Assembly (NCBI GenBank): GCA_021850505.1
Contig: JAJZLW010000125.1
Span: 1-11,076 of the forward strand
Length of the DNA: 11,076 nt
Direction: 5' to 3'
DNA from: Thermoplasmata archaeon
GTDB lineage: Archaea; Thermoplasmatota; Thermoplasmata; Thermoplasmatales; Thermoplasmataceae
Shown: one piece after another, positions 1-6,183 of the stretch
Layout of the letters: each line of letters begins with the position of its first letter
Position numbering within the stretch: the stretch's first letter is position 1
Notes under the pieces: generated by a model
Database searches by the model: none
Told to the model about the DNA's origin: nothing
The model's input: the letters and a program-made list of their open reading frames with translations, nothing else
Program-made: the position numbers and the translations under genes

Positions 1-182
1 AGGATATAGCAATTTCGGCAGATACCAGGGGTTTCAGGGCATACAAACACAGAACTTATTTTGTTGATATACCGATGACCAGGACCGACTATTATATGCT
101 TGCCATATTTTTGGCCGGAATAGGTGTGGCAGGGATAACTTTGGCACTTGGTTTCGGAAGGGCAATTCCCTATATATCGTGA
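1..182 (+). CDS. EcfT/CbiQ-family transmembrane subunit of an ECF transporter (partial, C-terminal end)
   Basis: This is the last 59 residues of a gene that enters from the left edge; the reading frame begins at base 3 and ends at the TGA at 180-182. The stretch ADTRGFRAYKHRTYF fits the cytoplasmic coupling-helix motif (Ala-x-x-Arg-Gly-Phe, then Arg-Thr) that EcfT proteins use to grip their two ATPase subunits. It is followed by a short polar linker and a last hydrophobic segment (fragment residues about 31-51). EcfT is the membrane scaffold of energy-coupling-factor importers for vitamins or cobalt/nickel. The ATPases and the substrate-binding S component are not visible here, so the substrate is unknown. 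The family call rests on a short tail, but the motif is distinctive. Confidence 0.75.
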   Translation, partial: DIAISADTRGFRAYKHRTYFVDIPMTRTDYYMLAIFLAGIGVAGITLALGFGRAIPYIS

Positions 183-452
183 CGTTCACCGTAGATAATT
201 ATTTAAACTCAAGATTATCTTTCTCATACCATTTCGCCCAATTATTAACACGTTTCCATTGTAAACATGCAGCGTAACCGCTTTCAATGGCATAATCCTT
301 AGGTTTATCGGAGATTCTAATTGAGGTATCATTATTGTCTATCATTAGCATTTCAAATCGCTTCATTCAAGGAAATACATTGCTTTCGTAACTCTCACAA
401 TCACGGTATCAAGACACTTAGAACTATCAACATTTACGCCTTGCAGAAATAA
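183..452. other. AT-rich intergenic stretch of 270 nt
   Basis: This gap separates the end of the EcfT gene from the radical SAM gene. Apart from the possible 55-codon frame on the minus strand I see no RNA gene, long repeat or strong terminator. No convincing TATA element lies about 26 nt before the radical SAM start at 453, so the promoter of that gene is not located. Confidence 0.5.
199..366 (-). CDS. possible small hypothetical protein, 55 aa
   Basis: An ATG-to-TAA frame of 55 codons lies in the otherwise empty gap between the EcfT tail and the radical SAM gene. The ATG directly follows an in-frame TGA, so it cannot be extended. The product starts MKRFEMLMIDNN and ends WYEKDNLEFK. It contains three tryptophans, a balanced mix of charged residues and no obvious membrane segment, which is more protein-like than most random frames. 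I do not recognise it. There is no clear TATA element at the expected distance and no ribosome-binding site. It could be a genuine small gene, a decayed remnant of a longer one, or chance. Confidence 0.35.
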   Translation of the reverse strand: MKRFEMLMIDNNDTSIRISDKPKDYAIESGYAACLQWKRVNNWAKWYEKDNLEFK

Positions 453-1541
453 ATGCCTATTGCACAGATTTACCGTGTTTGCAAGATCGCACTGAAAAGT
501 ATAATACCGCAGATTTACTGGCTAATCATGTCATTAATCCGCCCGGTTCTCGGACGCGGAATTACCCGTTCTTTCAAGGGTCTGACACACAAAAGAATGC
601 CAGTTATTGCGGGTCATAAACTTCTATACAGATGCAACCTTGAGTGCAAGATGTGTCCTTTCTGGCGGAGAGAAGACAGTGATCTCATGTCATTGGAAGA
701 TGAGGTAAGAATGCTTAAATCACTCAAAAAAGCAGGTGTATTGTTCATGGGTTTTGAGGGTGGTGAACCACTCCTCAGGAATGATATAGGGCAGATTCTT
801 GACGAGTCATATTCCAGGTTCCACACTTCAATGGTATCCAACGGTTGGCTTCTGCAGAAGAAAGTACGCGAAATAAAGGATAACCTTGACTTTCTATTCG
901 TATCTCTGGATGGAATTGGCAAGGTTCATGACAGATTAAGGGGTGTTTCAGGTTCTTATGATCATGCAGTCGCCGGCATTAAGGAGGCAAGGCGGTACCT
1001 TAATATGGCAATAAGCTCAACGATCACTGCGGAGAATCTCGATCAGGCCGCTGATCTTGTGAATCTTGCTCAAAAGCTGGGGATTCAGATCAACTTTCAG
1101 ATTGCTTTTGATTATACTACAGCAGAAAAGGAGAGTCCAGATTCATCAAGACTGAAAGCTGTGATTGAAAATCTCCTTTCATTGAAGATGAATAAAGCCC
1201 CTATTATGAATTCAAAGGAATATTTTGAATCAATATTGAATTCATGGTATCATGGAATATCCTGGGAATGCAAGCCATGGCTTACGATAAATGTGGATCC
1301 AACTGGAAAAATAGTAATGCCCTGCTACGTCCTGAATGAATACAGTGGATCACTCACTGTCTGGGATACTGATATACTGAAGCTCTGGGATACATACTCA
1401 TGGGGCGAATTTACAAGCTGCAATAAATGTGCACTAGCCTGTTACCTTGAGCCCTCACTGTTCTCATGGACGAAACCATCTCAGGTCAAGAGCAGGATAA
1501 TCGATAATATCGCCTCTTTTATCCAAAGACAGATTGCCTGA
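453..1541 (+). CDS. radical SAM protein with SPASM/twitch-like C-terminal cysteines
   Basis: This 362-residue protein is predicted to be a radical S-adenosylmethionine enzyme. The [4Fe-4S] motif CNLECKMC has cysteines at 61, 65 and 68 (CxxxCxxC), and FEGGEP at 101-106 is the SAM-binding GGE motif. SLDG at 151-154 fits the next core strand. The C-terminal region holds C273, G285, C291, then C323, C326 and C330, a pattern resembling SPASM/twitch auxiliary-cluster domains but with fewer cysteines than full SPASM. Residues about 5-35 before the barrel are hydrophobic or amphipathic with scattered basic residues (IYWLIMSLIRPVLG) and may bind membrane. MoaA/PqqE/HpnH-like enzymes are the nearest broad group; the substrate cannot be told. 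It stands alone on its strand, with no precursor peptide gene beside it. The ATG at 453 is the first start in the frame; a start at Met26 would also keep the barrel. No ribosome-binding site is visible. Confidence 0.85.
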   Translation: MPIAQIYRVCKIALKSIIPQIYWLIMSLIRPVLGRGITRSFKGLTHKRMPVIAGHKLLYRCNLECKMCPFWRREDSDLMSLEDEVRMLKSLKKAGVLFMGFEGGEPLLRNDIGQILDESYSRFHTSMVSNGWLLQKKVREIKDNLDFLFVSLDGIGKVHDRLRGVSGSYDHAVAGIKEARRYLNMAISSTITAENLDQAADLVNLAQKLGIQINFQIAFDYTTAEKESPDSSRLKAVIENLLSLKMNKAPIMNSKEYFESILNSWYHGISWECKPWLTINVDPTGKIVMPCYVLNEYSGSLTVWDTDILKLWDTYSWGEFTSCNKCALACYLEPSLFSWTKPSQVKSRIIDNIASFIQRQIA

Positions 1542-1580
1542 TTGCTATAACAGAAAACATTTCAGTGGAAAGGTAAACAG

Positions 1581-1590
1581 ATAATATTTA
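1581..1590 (+). promoter_or_regulatory. TATA element for the zinc-ribbon gene
   Basis: The AT block ATAATATTTA lies 25-34 nt before the GTG at 1615, preceded by purine-rich AGGTAAACAG that could act as a BRE. The spacing predicts transcription starting at or next to the start codon, a leaderless mRNA. Confidence 0.5.
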
Positions 1591-1614
1591 TTCATTCCAT
1601 CTACATCCGTATAC

Positions 1615-1809
1615 GTGGATGGACTCGAGCCTGTAAAAATCTGCCCAAAATGTGCCTCAATACATGTAAACTGGATAGCTGGCGGACTCATCGGTGCAGT
1701 ATACAAATGCGACGATTGTAACTACATTGGATCATTTATACTTGAAGTAAAGGCAAGGGATGTCCAGAAATTTAAAAAGGAATTTGAGTCAGAAAGGCAA
1801 AAGGAGTAA
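1615..1809 (+). CDS. small zinc-ribbon protein, 64 aa
   Basis: This is a short predicted metal-binding protein. It carries two CxxC knuckles, CPKC (Cys10, Cys13) and CDDC (Cys32, Cys35), which would hold one zinc ion in a ribbon fold. A glycine-rich hydrophobic stretch (IAGGLIGAVY) lies between them. The C-terminal 20 residues are strongly charged and probably helical. The fold resembles ribbons found in transcription and translation factors, but no specific family is recognised and partners are unknown. The GTG start at 1615 is supported by a TATA element at leaderless spacing. The stop lies only 12 nt from the stop of the opposing tRNA-binding gene, so the two are tail to tail. Confidence 0.7.
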   Translation: MDGLEPVKICPKCASIHVNWIAGGLIGAVYKCDDCNYIGSFILEVKARDVQKFKKEFESERQKE

Positions 1810-1821
1810 GATGTCCATTGG

Positions 1822-2154
1822 CTAATGTACCTCTGTTCCCGGTTTAATTTCTGAAAACGTAGTGAGCAACGAAAGAGATCCCTCATCCTCGGCTGCAAGA
1901 AGCATCGCCTCACTTTTGTGGCCCATAAATGTGGCAGGCTTCAGGTTTGTGATCACTATAATAGTTTTTCCAATCAGGTCTTCGGGCCTGTAGCTGCTGG
2001 CTATACTTGACACGACCTGCTTTGTCTCCCCACCCAGATCAACGGCCAATCGCAGCAGACTCCTAGATTTTTCAATCTTCTCACATTCTGTAACCTTAGC
2101 TGTCCTGATATCCAATTTCCTGAAATATTCTATATCCAGAAGGTTTTCTTCCAT
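1822..2154 (-). CDS. stand-alone tRNA-binding OB-fold protein (MetRS C-terminal / Arc1p-like domain)
   Basis: This 110-residue protein matches the OB-fold tRNA-binding domain found at the C-terminus of many methionyl-tRNA synthetases (COG0073) and as separate proteins in archaea. Characteristic segments are DIRTAKV (15-21), LGGETKQVVSSIASSY (40-55) and NLKPATFMGHKSEAMLLAA (70-88). It probably binds the outside corner of tRNA and may assist a synthetase or act as a general tRNA chaperone. The frame is open further upstream, with possible starts at 2235 and 2172. I chose the ATG at 2154 because family members begin just before the helix EEYFRKLDIR-like region and because a TATA element lies at leaderless distance from it. 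A start at 2172 would sit too close to that element. The N-terminal extension from 2235 (rich in Phe/Ile/Leu) is unlikely to be translated. Confidence 0.88.
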   Translation of the reverse strand: MEENLLDIEYFRKLDIRTAKVTECEKIEKSRSLLRLAVDLGGETKQVVSSIASSYRPEDLIGKTIIVITNLKPATFMGHKSEAMLLAAEDEGSLSLLTTFSEIKPGTEVH

Positions 2155-2176
2155 GAAACTGAATATTTTCATTTTA

Positions 2177-2182
2177 TTATAA
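2177..2182 (-). promoter_or_regulatory. TATA element for the tRNA-binding protein gene
   Basis: TTATAA, read on the minus strand, lies 23-28 nt before the ATG at 2154, with purine-rich AAAAGGAAC just upstream as a possible BRE. It decides the start codon of the gene, since the alternative ATG at 2172 would leave only a few bases between element and start. Confidence 0.6.
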
Positions 2183-2360
2183 GTTCCTTTTAGGGTTTCA
2201 AGATACAGATTTAAAATGAAGAAGAAGACGATCAAGGAAGATTTTAACTGCAGAACAATTTATGAATAAACCAGAAATTTCCTGAATGTGTTAAGTAAAA
2301 ATATGTTCTATTACCGGTCTACCCAAGTCTTTCATGCTTTCAGAGCTTATAATGCTGTTA

Positions 2361-2373
2361 CTGATTCAATCAG
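2361..2373. repeat. short perfect inverted repeat centred on the ATPase stop codon
   Basis: CTGATTCAATCAG is a palindrome with 5-bp arms and a 3-nt centre; the ATPase stop codon lies in the middle. A run of five T on the minus strand (2297-2301) follows about 65 nt downstream and may be part of an archaeal-type terminator. Functional significance is uncertain. Confidence 0.25.
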
Positions 2374-2965
2374 CAATTTTAGAGGTAATGCCGTTTTCGA
2401 CAACATAGGACGCATCCCACGCAATTTCAGGCATCTTTATCTGTGATGCCACAATAAAATCTATATTTTTTTCCCTGCTGATTGTTCTTATGTTTTCAAG
2501 AACCAGACTCTTTTCACTGATATTTGCAAGTGTTTCGTCAAGCAATATTGCTCGAGGGCGGCTTAAAATTGCAGATGCTATTGACACCCTCATTCGCTGT
2601 CCAAGGCTGAGATCCTTTACCTTTCCGCTATAGTTTACCCCCATCTTCTCTTTTATTAATGAAACCTCTTCTTCTGTAGTATTTGATCTTGACCATCTGA
2701 TATGTGAATCCACTGTCAGTTCACTCAAAACTGAATCATGATTTATGAATACTATCTTCCGTCTATTTAGCGGTTCAAATGTGACGTTTTTACCATTTAG
2801 AACTATGCTTCCGGACTGAATGCTAATCTGGCCAGCTATCATCCTCATGATGGTTGTCTTTCCGGAGCCATTCCTGCCTGTGAGAAGTATGAGACCAGTC
2901 CCGTTGATTTCAGCTTTCACCTTCAGGGTACCTGCAGTGCCTGTTATGTCAACATTTACTGTCAT
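2366..2965 (-). CDS. ABC transporter ATPase, short and divergent (Mo/W-type oxyanion transporter)
   Basis: This 199-residue nucleotide-binding subunit would power the permease encoded just upstream. Walker A is GRNGSGKTT (30-38), the signature is LSLGQ (119-123) and Walker B with catalytic glutamate is AILLDE (139-144). Other conserved positions depart from the norm: the Q-loop glutamine aligns with Asn75, the D-loop SALD reads LANIS with Ser at the Asp position (150), the usual Pro after the catalytic Glu is Thr145, and the H-loop histidine aligns with Ser174/Gln175. ModC/WtpC proteins are usually about 350 residues with a C-terminal TOBE/MOP domain; this one stops after the ATPase core. The start overlaps the permease stop in an ATGA (2962-2965), implying translational coupling. 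Molybdate or tungstate as substrate is inferred from the permease, binding protein and neighbouring Tfx regulator. Confidence 0.88.
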   Translation of the reverse strand: MTVNVDITGTAGTLKVKAEINGTGLILLTGRNGSGKTTIMRMIAGQISIQSGSIVLNGKNVTFEPLNRRKIVFINHDSVLSELTVDSHIRWSRSNTTEEEVSLIKEKMGVNYSGKVKDLSLGQRMRVSIASAILSRPRAILLDETLANISEKSLVLENIRTISREKNIDFIVASQIKMPEIAWDASYVVENGITSKIAD

Positions 2966-3822
2966 TGAACAGACCCTCTGCTTGCTTCCCGGTTGCGGGT
3001 AAATAACCTCGCAATGAATAATAAGAGTAAAGAGAATACTATCATAACGGCAGAGGCAGTAATTGCCCCCTGGGGGCCATAGAAACTGTAATACTGAAAG
3101 ATAAGCACTGATGCATTGCTTACTCCGCTGAATGGATATTGAGTCACATAATAGGCAAGTATCGCGATGGAACCGAATTCACTCATGCCCCTGCTCATTG
3201 CTGTAAGCGATGAATATACAGCTTCTCTTTTAACAGCGGGAAGTGCACTTCTATACAGTACCCGAAGACGAGATGCTCCAAGGCTTTCCGCATATAGATC
3301 CGGAAATGCATTCCTGGCTGCAAACACAGACTGCATCGACCGCACGTAAATAGGTGTGGCAACGAACGTAAGGGCTACAATTATCCCCTGGATGCTGTCA
3401 AAAAGGTTCAGGCCTATTGAATTTAGAAACCTGCCGGTTGGTGTTATCGGGCTGTCCATAATTAGAAACGCTATTCCGACAACAGGATGAGGTATACTTG
3501 CCGGTATATCTGATATGGTTTCCATCGCCCTGTGAGCTCTGCCAGCAAGCTCGTATGCAAGCGGCGTGAAGACAATAAATATTACTATTGCAGACAAGCC
3601 GGATGTTAGAATAGTGAGAGCTATCGATCTGAATACTGCAATGCCAAATCCCGTAGCTGACCTGTATATATAGAAACCGTAAATCAGGATCAGGGCAATC
3701 GGGATTACAAGAATCCATGCCGTTATTGATGCTATCAGCCAGAGGGCGTCCCTGGGTCTTATTCTGTTCGAGGTTTTCAAATGCGATGCCTCACAGGTTT
3801 CCACCGTATAACAGACTGTCAT
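2962..3822 (-). CDS. ABC transporter permease, WtpB/ModB-like (tungstate/molybdate)
   Basis: This 286-residue inner-membrane subunit has about six hydrophobic segments, near residues 26-52, 66-92, 108-122, 143-162, 214-228 and 252-274. The cytoplasmic EAA loop AESLGASRLRVLYRSALP (178-195) is the docking site for the ATPase. SDIPASIPHPVVGIAFL (104-120) and RGMSEFGSIAILAYY (211-225) resemble the corresponding segments of WtpB/ModB permeases, which gives the oxyanion call; sulfate or another oxyanion is possible. The gene overlaps the end of the binding-protein gene by 32 nt and the start of the ATPase gene by 4 nt, so all three are probably one transcript. The ATG at 3822 is the longest start; TTG at 3780 would avoid the upstream overlap while keeping all membrane segments. 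Confidence 0.88.
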   Translation of the reverse strand: MTVCYTVETCEASHLKTSNRIRPRDALWLIASITAWILVIPIALILIYGFYIYRSATGFGIAVFRSIALTILTSGLSAIVIFIVFTPLAYELAGRAHRAMETISDIPASIPHPVVGIAFLIMDSPITPTGRFLNSIGLNLFDSIQGIIVALTFVATPIYVRSMQSVFAARNAFPDLYAESLGASRLRVLYRSALPAVKREAVYSSLTAMSRGMSEFGSIAILAYYVTQYPFSGVSNASVLIFQYYSFYGPQGAITASAVMIVFSLLLLFIARLFTRNREASRGSVQ

Positions 3823-4810
3823 TTTTAATGTACTGTGACAGGAAAGATGGTGCAGTATTATTATAGAAAATCATCGGCTTATTCATAGTTATCATTCCGA
3901 AATATGCGAGCAGATATCTGTTTTCCATTGAATATTCAACAAATTTTTGTGATTCCGAAACAAGAGACTCGTTTGCTGGAATAGATACATAAAGATAAAC
4001 AGGAAATCCATGGATCAGGCCAGTCTGTGTTTGATAGGAAAAATTGGAATAAAATGATGCCAAAGAGTAATTCCCAAAATTCAATTGATCGGGCAGTGTG
4101 ATAAAGTTGAGTCCCTTTGAAATTGCAGCGGATCTGTAAATATATAGAAATGAAACCTGGCCCGCCTCGAGCGGTGCTACAAGATCTGCTGCGCTTGAAG
4201 CAGAAACAAGACCGTCATTAGAGATCAGTCTGTGTATGTAATATGACTCGTTCCCATCAGAATACAGGTAACCCGCTATTTCGAGCGAAATATACGCCCT
4301 CAGACCCGCAGGATCGCTGCTTGCATTGGAAATCCCGACCTTAAAAGTTCCAGATGTAAGGAAATCAAAAGCATCTGCGAATATACTTGTGTTATTACTC
4401 CGGTACGCCGAACTAAAATTGTTTATAAGGGATGCATCGGCAGCGTTCAGGTTTTTCCCGGAATATGCCAGAACGAGGGAATCGCCTGCAAGAGCAACGG
4501 CCCATCCACTGTAATATTTTGAGCCAAGATACTGGTGACTGTAGGCAGATCTCGAGACGGAGAAGAAGAGATTTGCCGGAACCCCATTTCCAATTTCATG
4601 TCCAATCGTGAATGAGCCGCCGCCAATAGAAGTATCACCAGCCAATCCTGTAGCATTATGAAAACCTGAGATCAATGCGTTGACCTCTCCAACATATGCA
4701 TCTGCTGAATATACGACGAGACTCTGTCTGTGATCCGGTATCAGGAAGTAGACGGATACAATGAGAACTATGACTACAATTGCAGCTGCCACAACCCTAT
4801 ATTTCCTCAT
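3791..4810 (-). CDS. extracellular substrate-binding protein, WtpA/ModA-like
   Basis: This 339-residue protein would capture the anion outside the cell and deliver it to the permease. A hydrophobic N-terminal segment (residues about 6-24, after MRKYR) should act as a membrane anchor; there is no lipobox cysteine. LVVYSADAYVGEVNALISGF (31-50) matches the first strand and helix of WtpA/ModA proteins, GGGSFTIGHEI (63-73) the next binding loop, and VGISNASSDPAGLRAYISL (158-176) the WtpA segment usually reading GISNPxxDPxGYR. The ligand pocket looks diverged at several positions, so the anion is not certain. Eleven N-x-S/T sequons (Asn53, 131, 139, 140, 162, 187, 247, 256, 280, 317, 330) suggest heavy N-glycosylation on the cell surface. 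The start at 4810 has a TATA element at leaderless spacing. It is the first gene of the transporter operon and divergent from the Tfx regulator. Confidence 0.85.
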   Translation of the reverse strand: MRKYRVVAAAIVVIVLIVSVYFLIPDHRQSLVVYSADAYVGEVNALISGFHNATGLAGDTSIGGGSFTIGHEIGNGVPANLFFSVSRSAYSHQYLGSKYYSGWAVALAGDSLVLAYSGKNLNAADASLINNFSSAYRSNNTSIFADAFDFLTSGTFKVGISNASSDPAGLRAYISLEIAGYLYSDGNESYYIHRLISNDGLVSASSAADLVAPLEAGQVSFLYIYRSAAISKGLNFITLPDQLNFGNYSLASFYSNFSYQTQTGLIHGFPVYLYVSIPANESLVSESQKFVEYSMENRYLLAYFGMITMNKPMIFYNNTAPSFLSQYIKNDSLLYGGNL

Positions 4811-4831
4811 TCATCACTGTATAGGCCTTGG

Positions 4832-4840
4832 TAATAATAA
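4832..4840 (-). promoter_or_regulatory. TATA element for the ABC transporter operon
   Basis: TTATTATTA on the minus strand lies 22-30 nt before the ATG of the binding protein at 4810, predicting a leaderless transcript of the three-gene operon. Confidence 0.5.
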
Positions 4841-4843
4841 CTT

Positions 4844-4863
4844 TTACTAAGAAGAATAAGTAA
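4844..4863. promoter_or_regulatory. candidate operator palindrome in the divergent promoter region
   Basis: TTACT and AGTAA form an inverted repeat separated by 10 nt, close to one helical turn between half-sites. It sits between the two divergent TATA elements (4832-4840 and 4867-4876), where a bound protein could affect both the transporter operon and the regulator gene. The arms are short and the region is AT-rich, so chance is possible. Confidence 0.3.
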
Positions 4864-4866
4864 ACA

Positions 4867-4876
4867 TTTTTATTTA
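4867..4876 (+). promoter_or_regulatory. TATA element for the Tfx-family regulator
   Basis: TTTTTATTTA lies 20-29 nt before the GTG start at 4896, the expected distance for a leaderless archaeal transcript. Confidence 0.5.
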
Positions 4877-4895
4877 CCTGCATGTTACCATTATA

Positions 4896-5315
4896 GTGGA
4901 CTATTCAAACACGTTTCTGACGCGCAGACAGGCTGAAATTATCAGTCTTAGGGCATCCGGGCTATCCACAAAACAGATATCTTCAAGGATTGGCACCGGT
5001 GAAAAGAACGTAATAATAATTGAATCCAGAATTCACAGGAAGATCGAGGAAGCTGTTAACACGATCAGGTATCTTCAATCCCTCAAGGATTCCTTAACAC
5101 TTAAGGTAGAGGCTGGTACCGATCTGTTAGATGCAGTCCGTGAAATCTTGAACTTCTGTGACAAAAGAGGAATAAAAATAAAGGGAAACATTATCGATGT
5201 ATTGTCATCGTTACGTTCAGGCACATTTGGAAGGATAGATGGCGGGAAGATTCTGGATCCGTTAAACGTAATCATACTTCATACTGGAAGATGGTTTGTT
5301 CTTAACGGTGGATGA
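4896..5315 (+). CDS. Tfx-family DNA-binding transcriptional regulator
   Basis: This 139-residue protein matches the archaeal Tfx family in length and order. The N-terminal helix-turn-helix spans about residues 7-58 (FLTRRQAEIISLRASGLS, then a recognition helix around GTGEKNVIIIESR). The C-terminal Tfx domain begins with VEAGTDLLDA (71-80) and includes the RGIKIKGN segment (91-98). Tfx of Methanothermobacter was described as binding near the promoter of the molybdenum formylmethanofuran dehydrogenase operon, which responds to molybdate. Here the gene is divergent from a molybdate/tungstate-type ABC transporter, 85 nt apart, so it probably controls that operon and perhaps itself. Whether the C-terminal domain binds the anion directly is not known from the sequence. 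GTG start chosen because the TATA element is correctly spaced. Confidence 0.85.
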   Translation: MDYSNTFLTRRQAEIISLRASGLSTKQISSRIGTGEKNVIIIESRIHRKIEEAVNTIRYLQSLKDSLTLKVEAGTDLLDAVREILNFCDKRGIKIKGNIIDVLSSLRSGTFGRIDGGKILDPLNVIILHTGRWFVLNGG

Positions 5316-5382
5316 AAACATAATAATTGAATGAAAACCTGTGTCCGACAGATAACATTAATTACCTGCTCGACCCTATAAC

Positions 5383-5493
5383 ATGCGTCTGCAGGTGACA
5401 AATGTTCAGAGATCGAGCCAATTTCGGTTGCTGCAAAAATGGCAGAAATTATACCGATCTGGCTGGTACTTAAAATCATCTGTGGCAAAATGA
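5383..5493 (+). CDS. possible 36-codon upstream ORF before the XRE regulator
   Basis: An ATG at 5383 opens a 36-codon frame ending at the TGA at 5491-5493, in the same frame as the regulator that begins at 5509. An AT-rich ATTAATT at 5358-5364 would suit a promoter starting at this ATG. The product (MRLQVTNVQRSSQ..., basic, Gln-rich) is not recognised. It could be a leader peptide, a translated 5' leader, or noise. Confidence 0.2.
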   Translation: MRLQVTNVQRSSQFRLLQKWQKLYRSGWYLKSSVAK

Positions 5494-5508
5494 TGCAGGT
5501 CACTCACA

Positions 5509-6183
5509 ATGATGCTCGAAGAAAAGATGGCAGGGGAAATCACAATATCAGAAGATCCTGGAGCTGCAATAAGGAAATGGAGGGAGGAGTTCGGGGTAAG
5601 CAAGCATGAGCTCGCCACACATCTCGATATTTCCCCATCAGTAATTAGCGATTATGAATCCGGAAGGCGAAGGTCACCCGGAGTGTCTTCGATAAGGAAG
5701 ATTGTCAATGCACTCATTGAAATAGACAGAGCACGTGGTGGAAACCTGATCCGGAGATATACGTCTGGGGTGCCTTCTGACGCACTTCTTGACATACGTG
5801 ATTACGATCATGAGGTTGCGCTTGATGAAGTTATCAAAGCGATCAGGGGTACCAATGTTTCAAACGTGCCGACGTCCAGGCATGTTATGGGATATACTAT
5901 TGTGGATGGAATCAAGGCAATTCTTTCTTTCTCCTATTCTGAATATTCGGTATTGTATGGTTGGTCAAGCCAGCGCGTGATATGCTTCACCGAGGTCAAA
6001 ATGGGCAGGAGTCCCATGATTGCAATACGTGTACACCCGCTTAAGCCTGCAGCTGTCGTCTATATACAGGCAGGGCGTATCGATGAACTCGCAGTCAAGC
6101 TCGCAGAGATCGAAAATATTCCGCTCATAACGACGGAACTTGATCACAAGGCTGTATCAAGAATGTTATCAGGTATTGCTTGA
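5509..6183 (+). CDS. XRE-type HTH transcriptional regulator with conserved archaeal C-terminal domain (COG1709-like)
   Basis: This 224-residue predicted repressor or activator has a Cro/CI-type helix-turn-helix at residues about 17-71; the recognition helix is around SPSVISDYESGRRRSPG (42-58). The C-terminal domain, about 102-224, includes GYTIVDGIKAIL (128-139), LYGWSSQRVICFTEV (149-163) and GRSPMIAIRV (166-175), conserved-looking elements that I associate with an archaeal regulator family (COG1709). Its ligand and targets are unknown. Methionines at positions 1, 2 and 7 are all possible starts; AGGT at 5497-5500 is a weak ribosome-binding site for the first. Its last 15 nt overlap the end of ftsY on the other strand. 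Confidence 0.8.
   Translation: MMLEEKMAGEITISEDPGAAIRKWREEFGVSKHELATHLDISPSVISDYESGRRRSPGVSSIRKIVNALIEIDRARGGNLIRRYTSGVPSDALLDIRDYDHEVALDEVIKAIRGTNVSNVPTSRHVMGYTIVDGIKAILSFSYSEYSVLYGWSSQRVICFTEVKMGRSPMIAIRVHPLKPAAVVYIQAGRIDELAVKLAEIENIPLITTELDHKAVSRMLSGIA

Noticed and set aside
2155..2235. N-terminal extension of the tRNA-binding protein by 27 residues
   Set aside because: The extension is a low-complexity hydrophobic stretch, covers the promoter element, and is not expected in this family.
3398..3718. 106-codon minus-strand frame inside the permease gene
   Set aside because: It overlaps the permease in another frame on the same strand, with a Cys/His/Ser-rich composition typical of shifted membrane-protein codons.
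5279..5503. 74-codon minus-strand frame across the gap between the Tfx and XRE regulator genes
   Set aside because: It begins inside the gap and runs into the Tfx gene on the opposite strand, has an unusual Ile/Cys-rich composition, and no promoter or recognisable motif.
5405..5560. Second plus-strand frame reading about ...CSEIEPISVAAKMAEIIPIW... before the XRE regulator
   Set aside because: It looks protein-like, but it has no start codon before the internal ATG and runs out of frame into the regulator. I could not link it to a family or show a frameshift.
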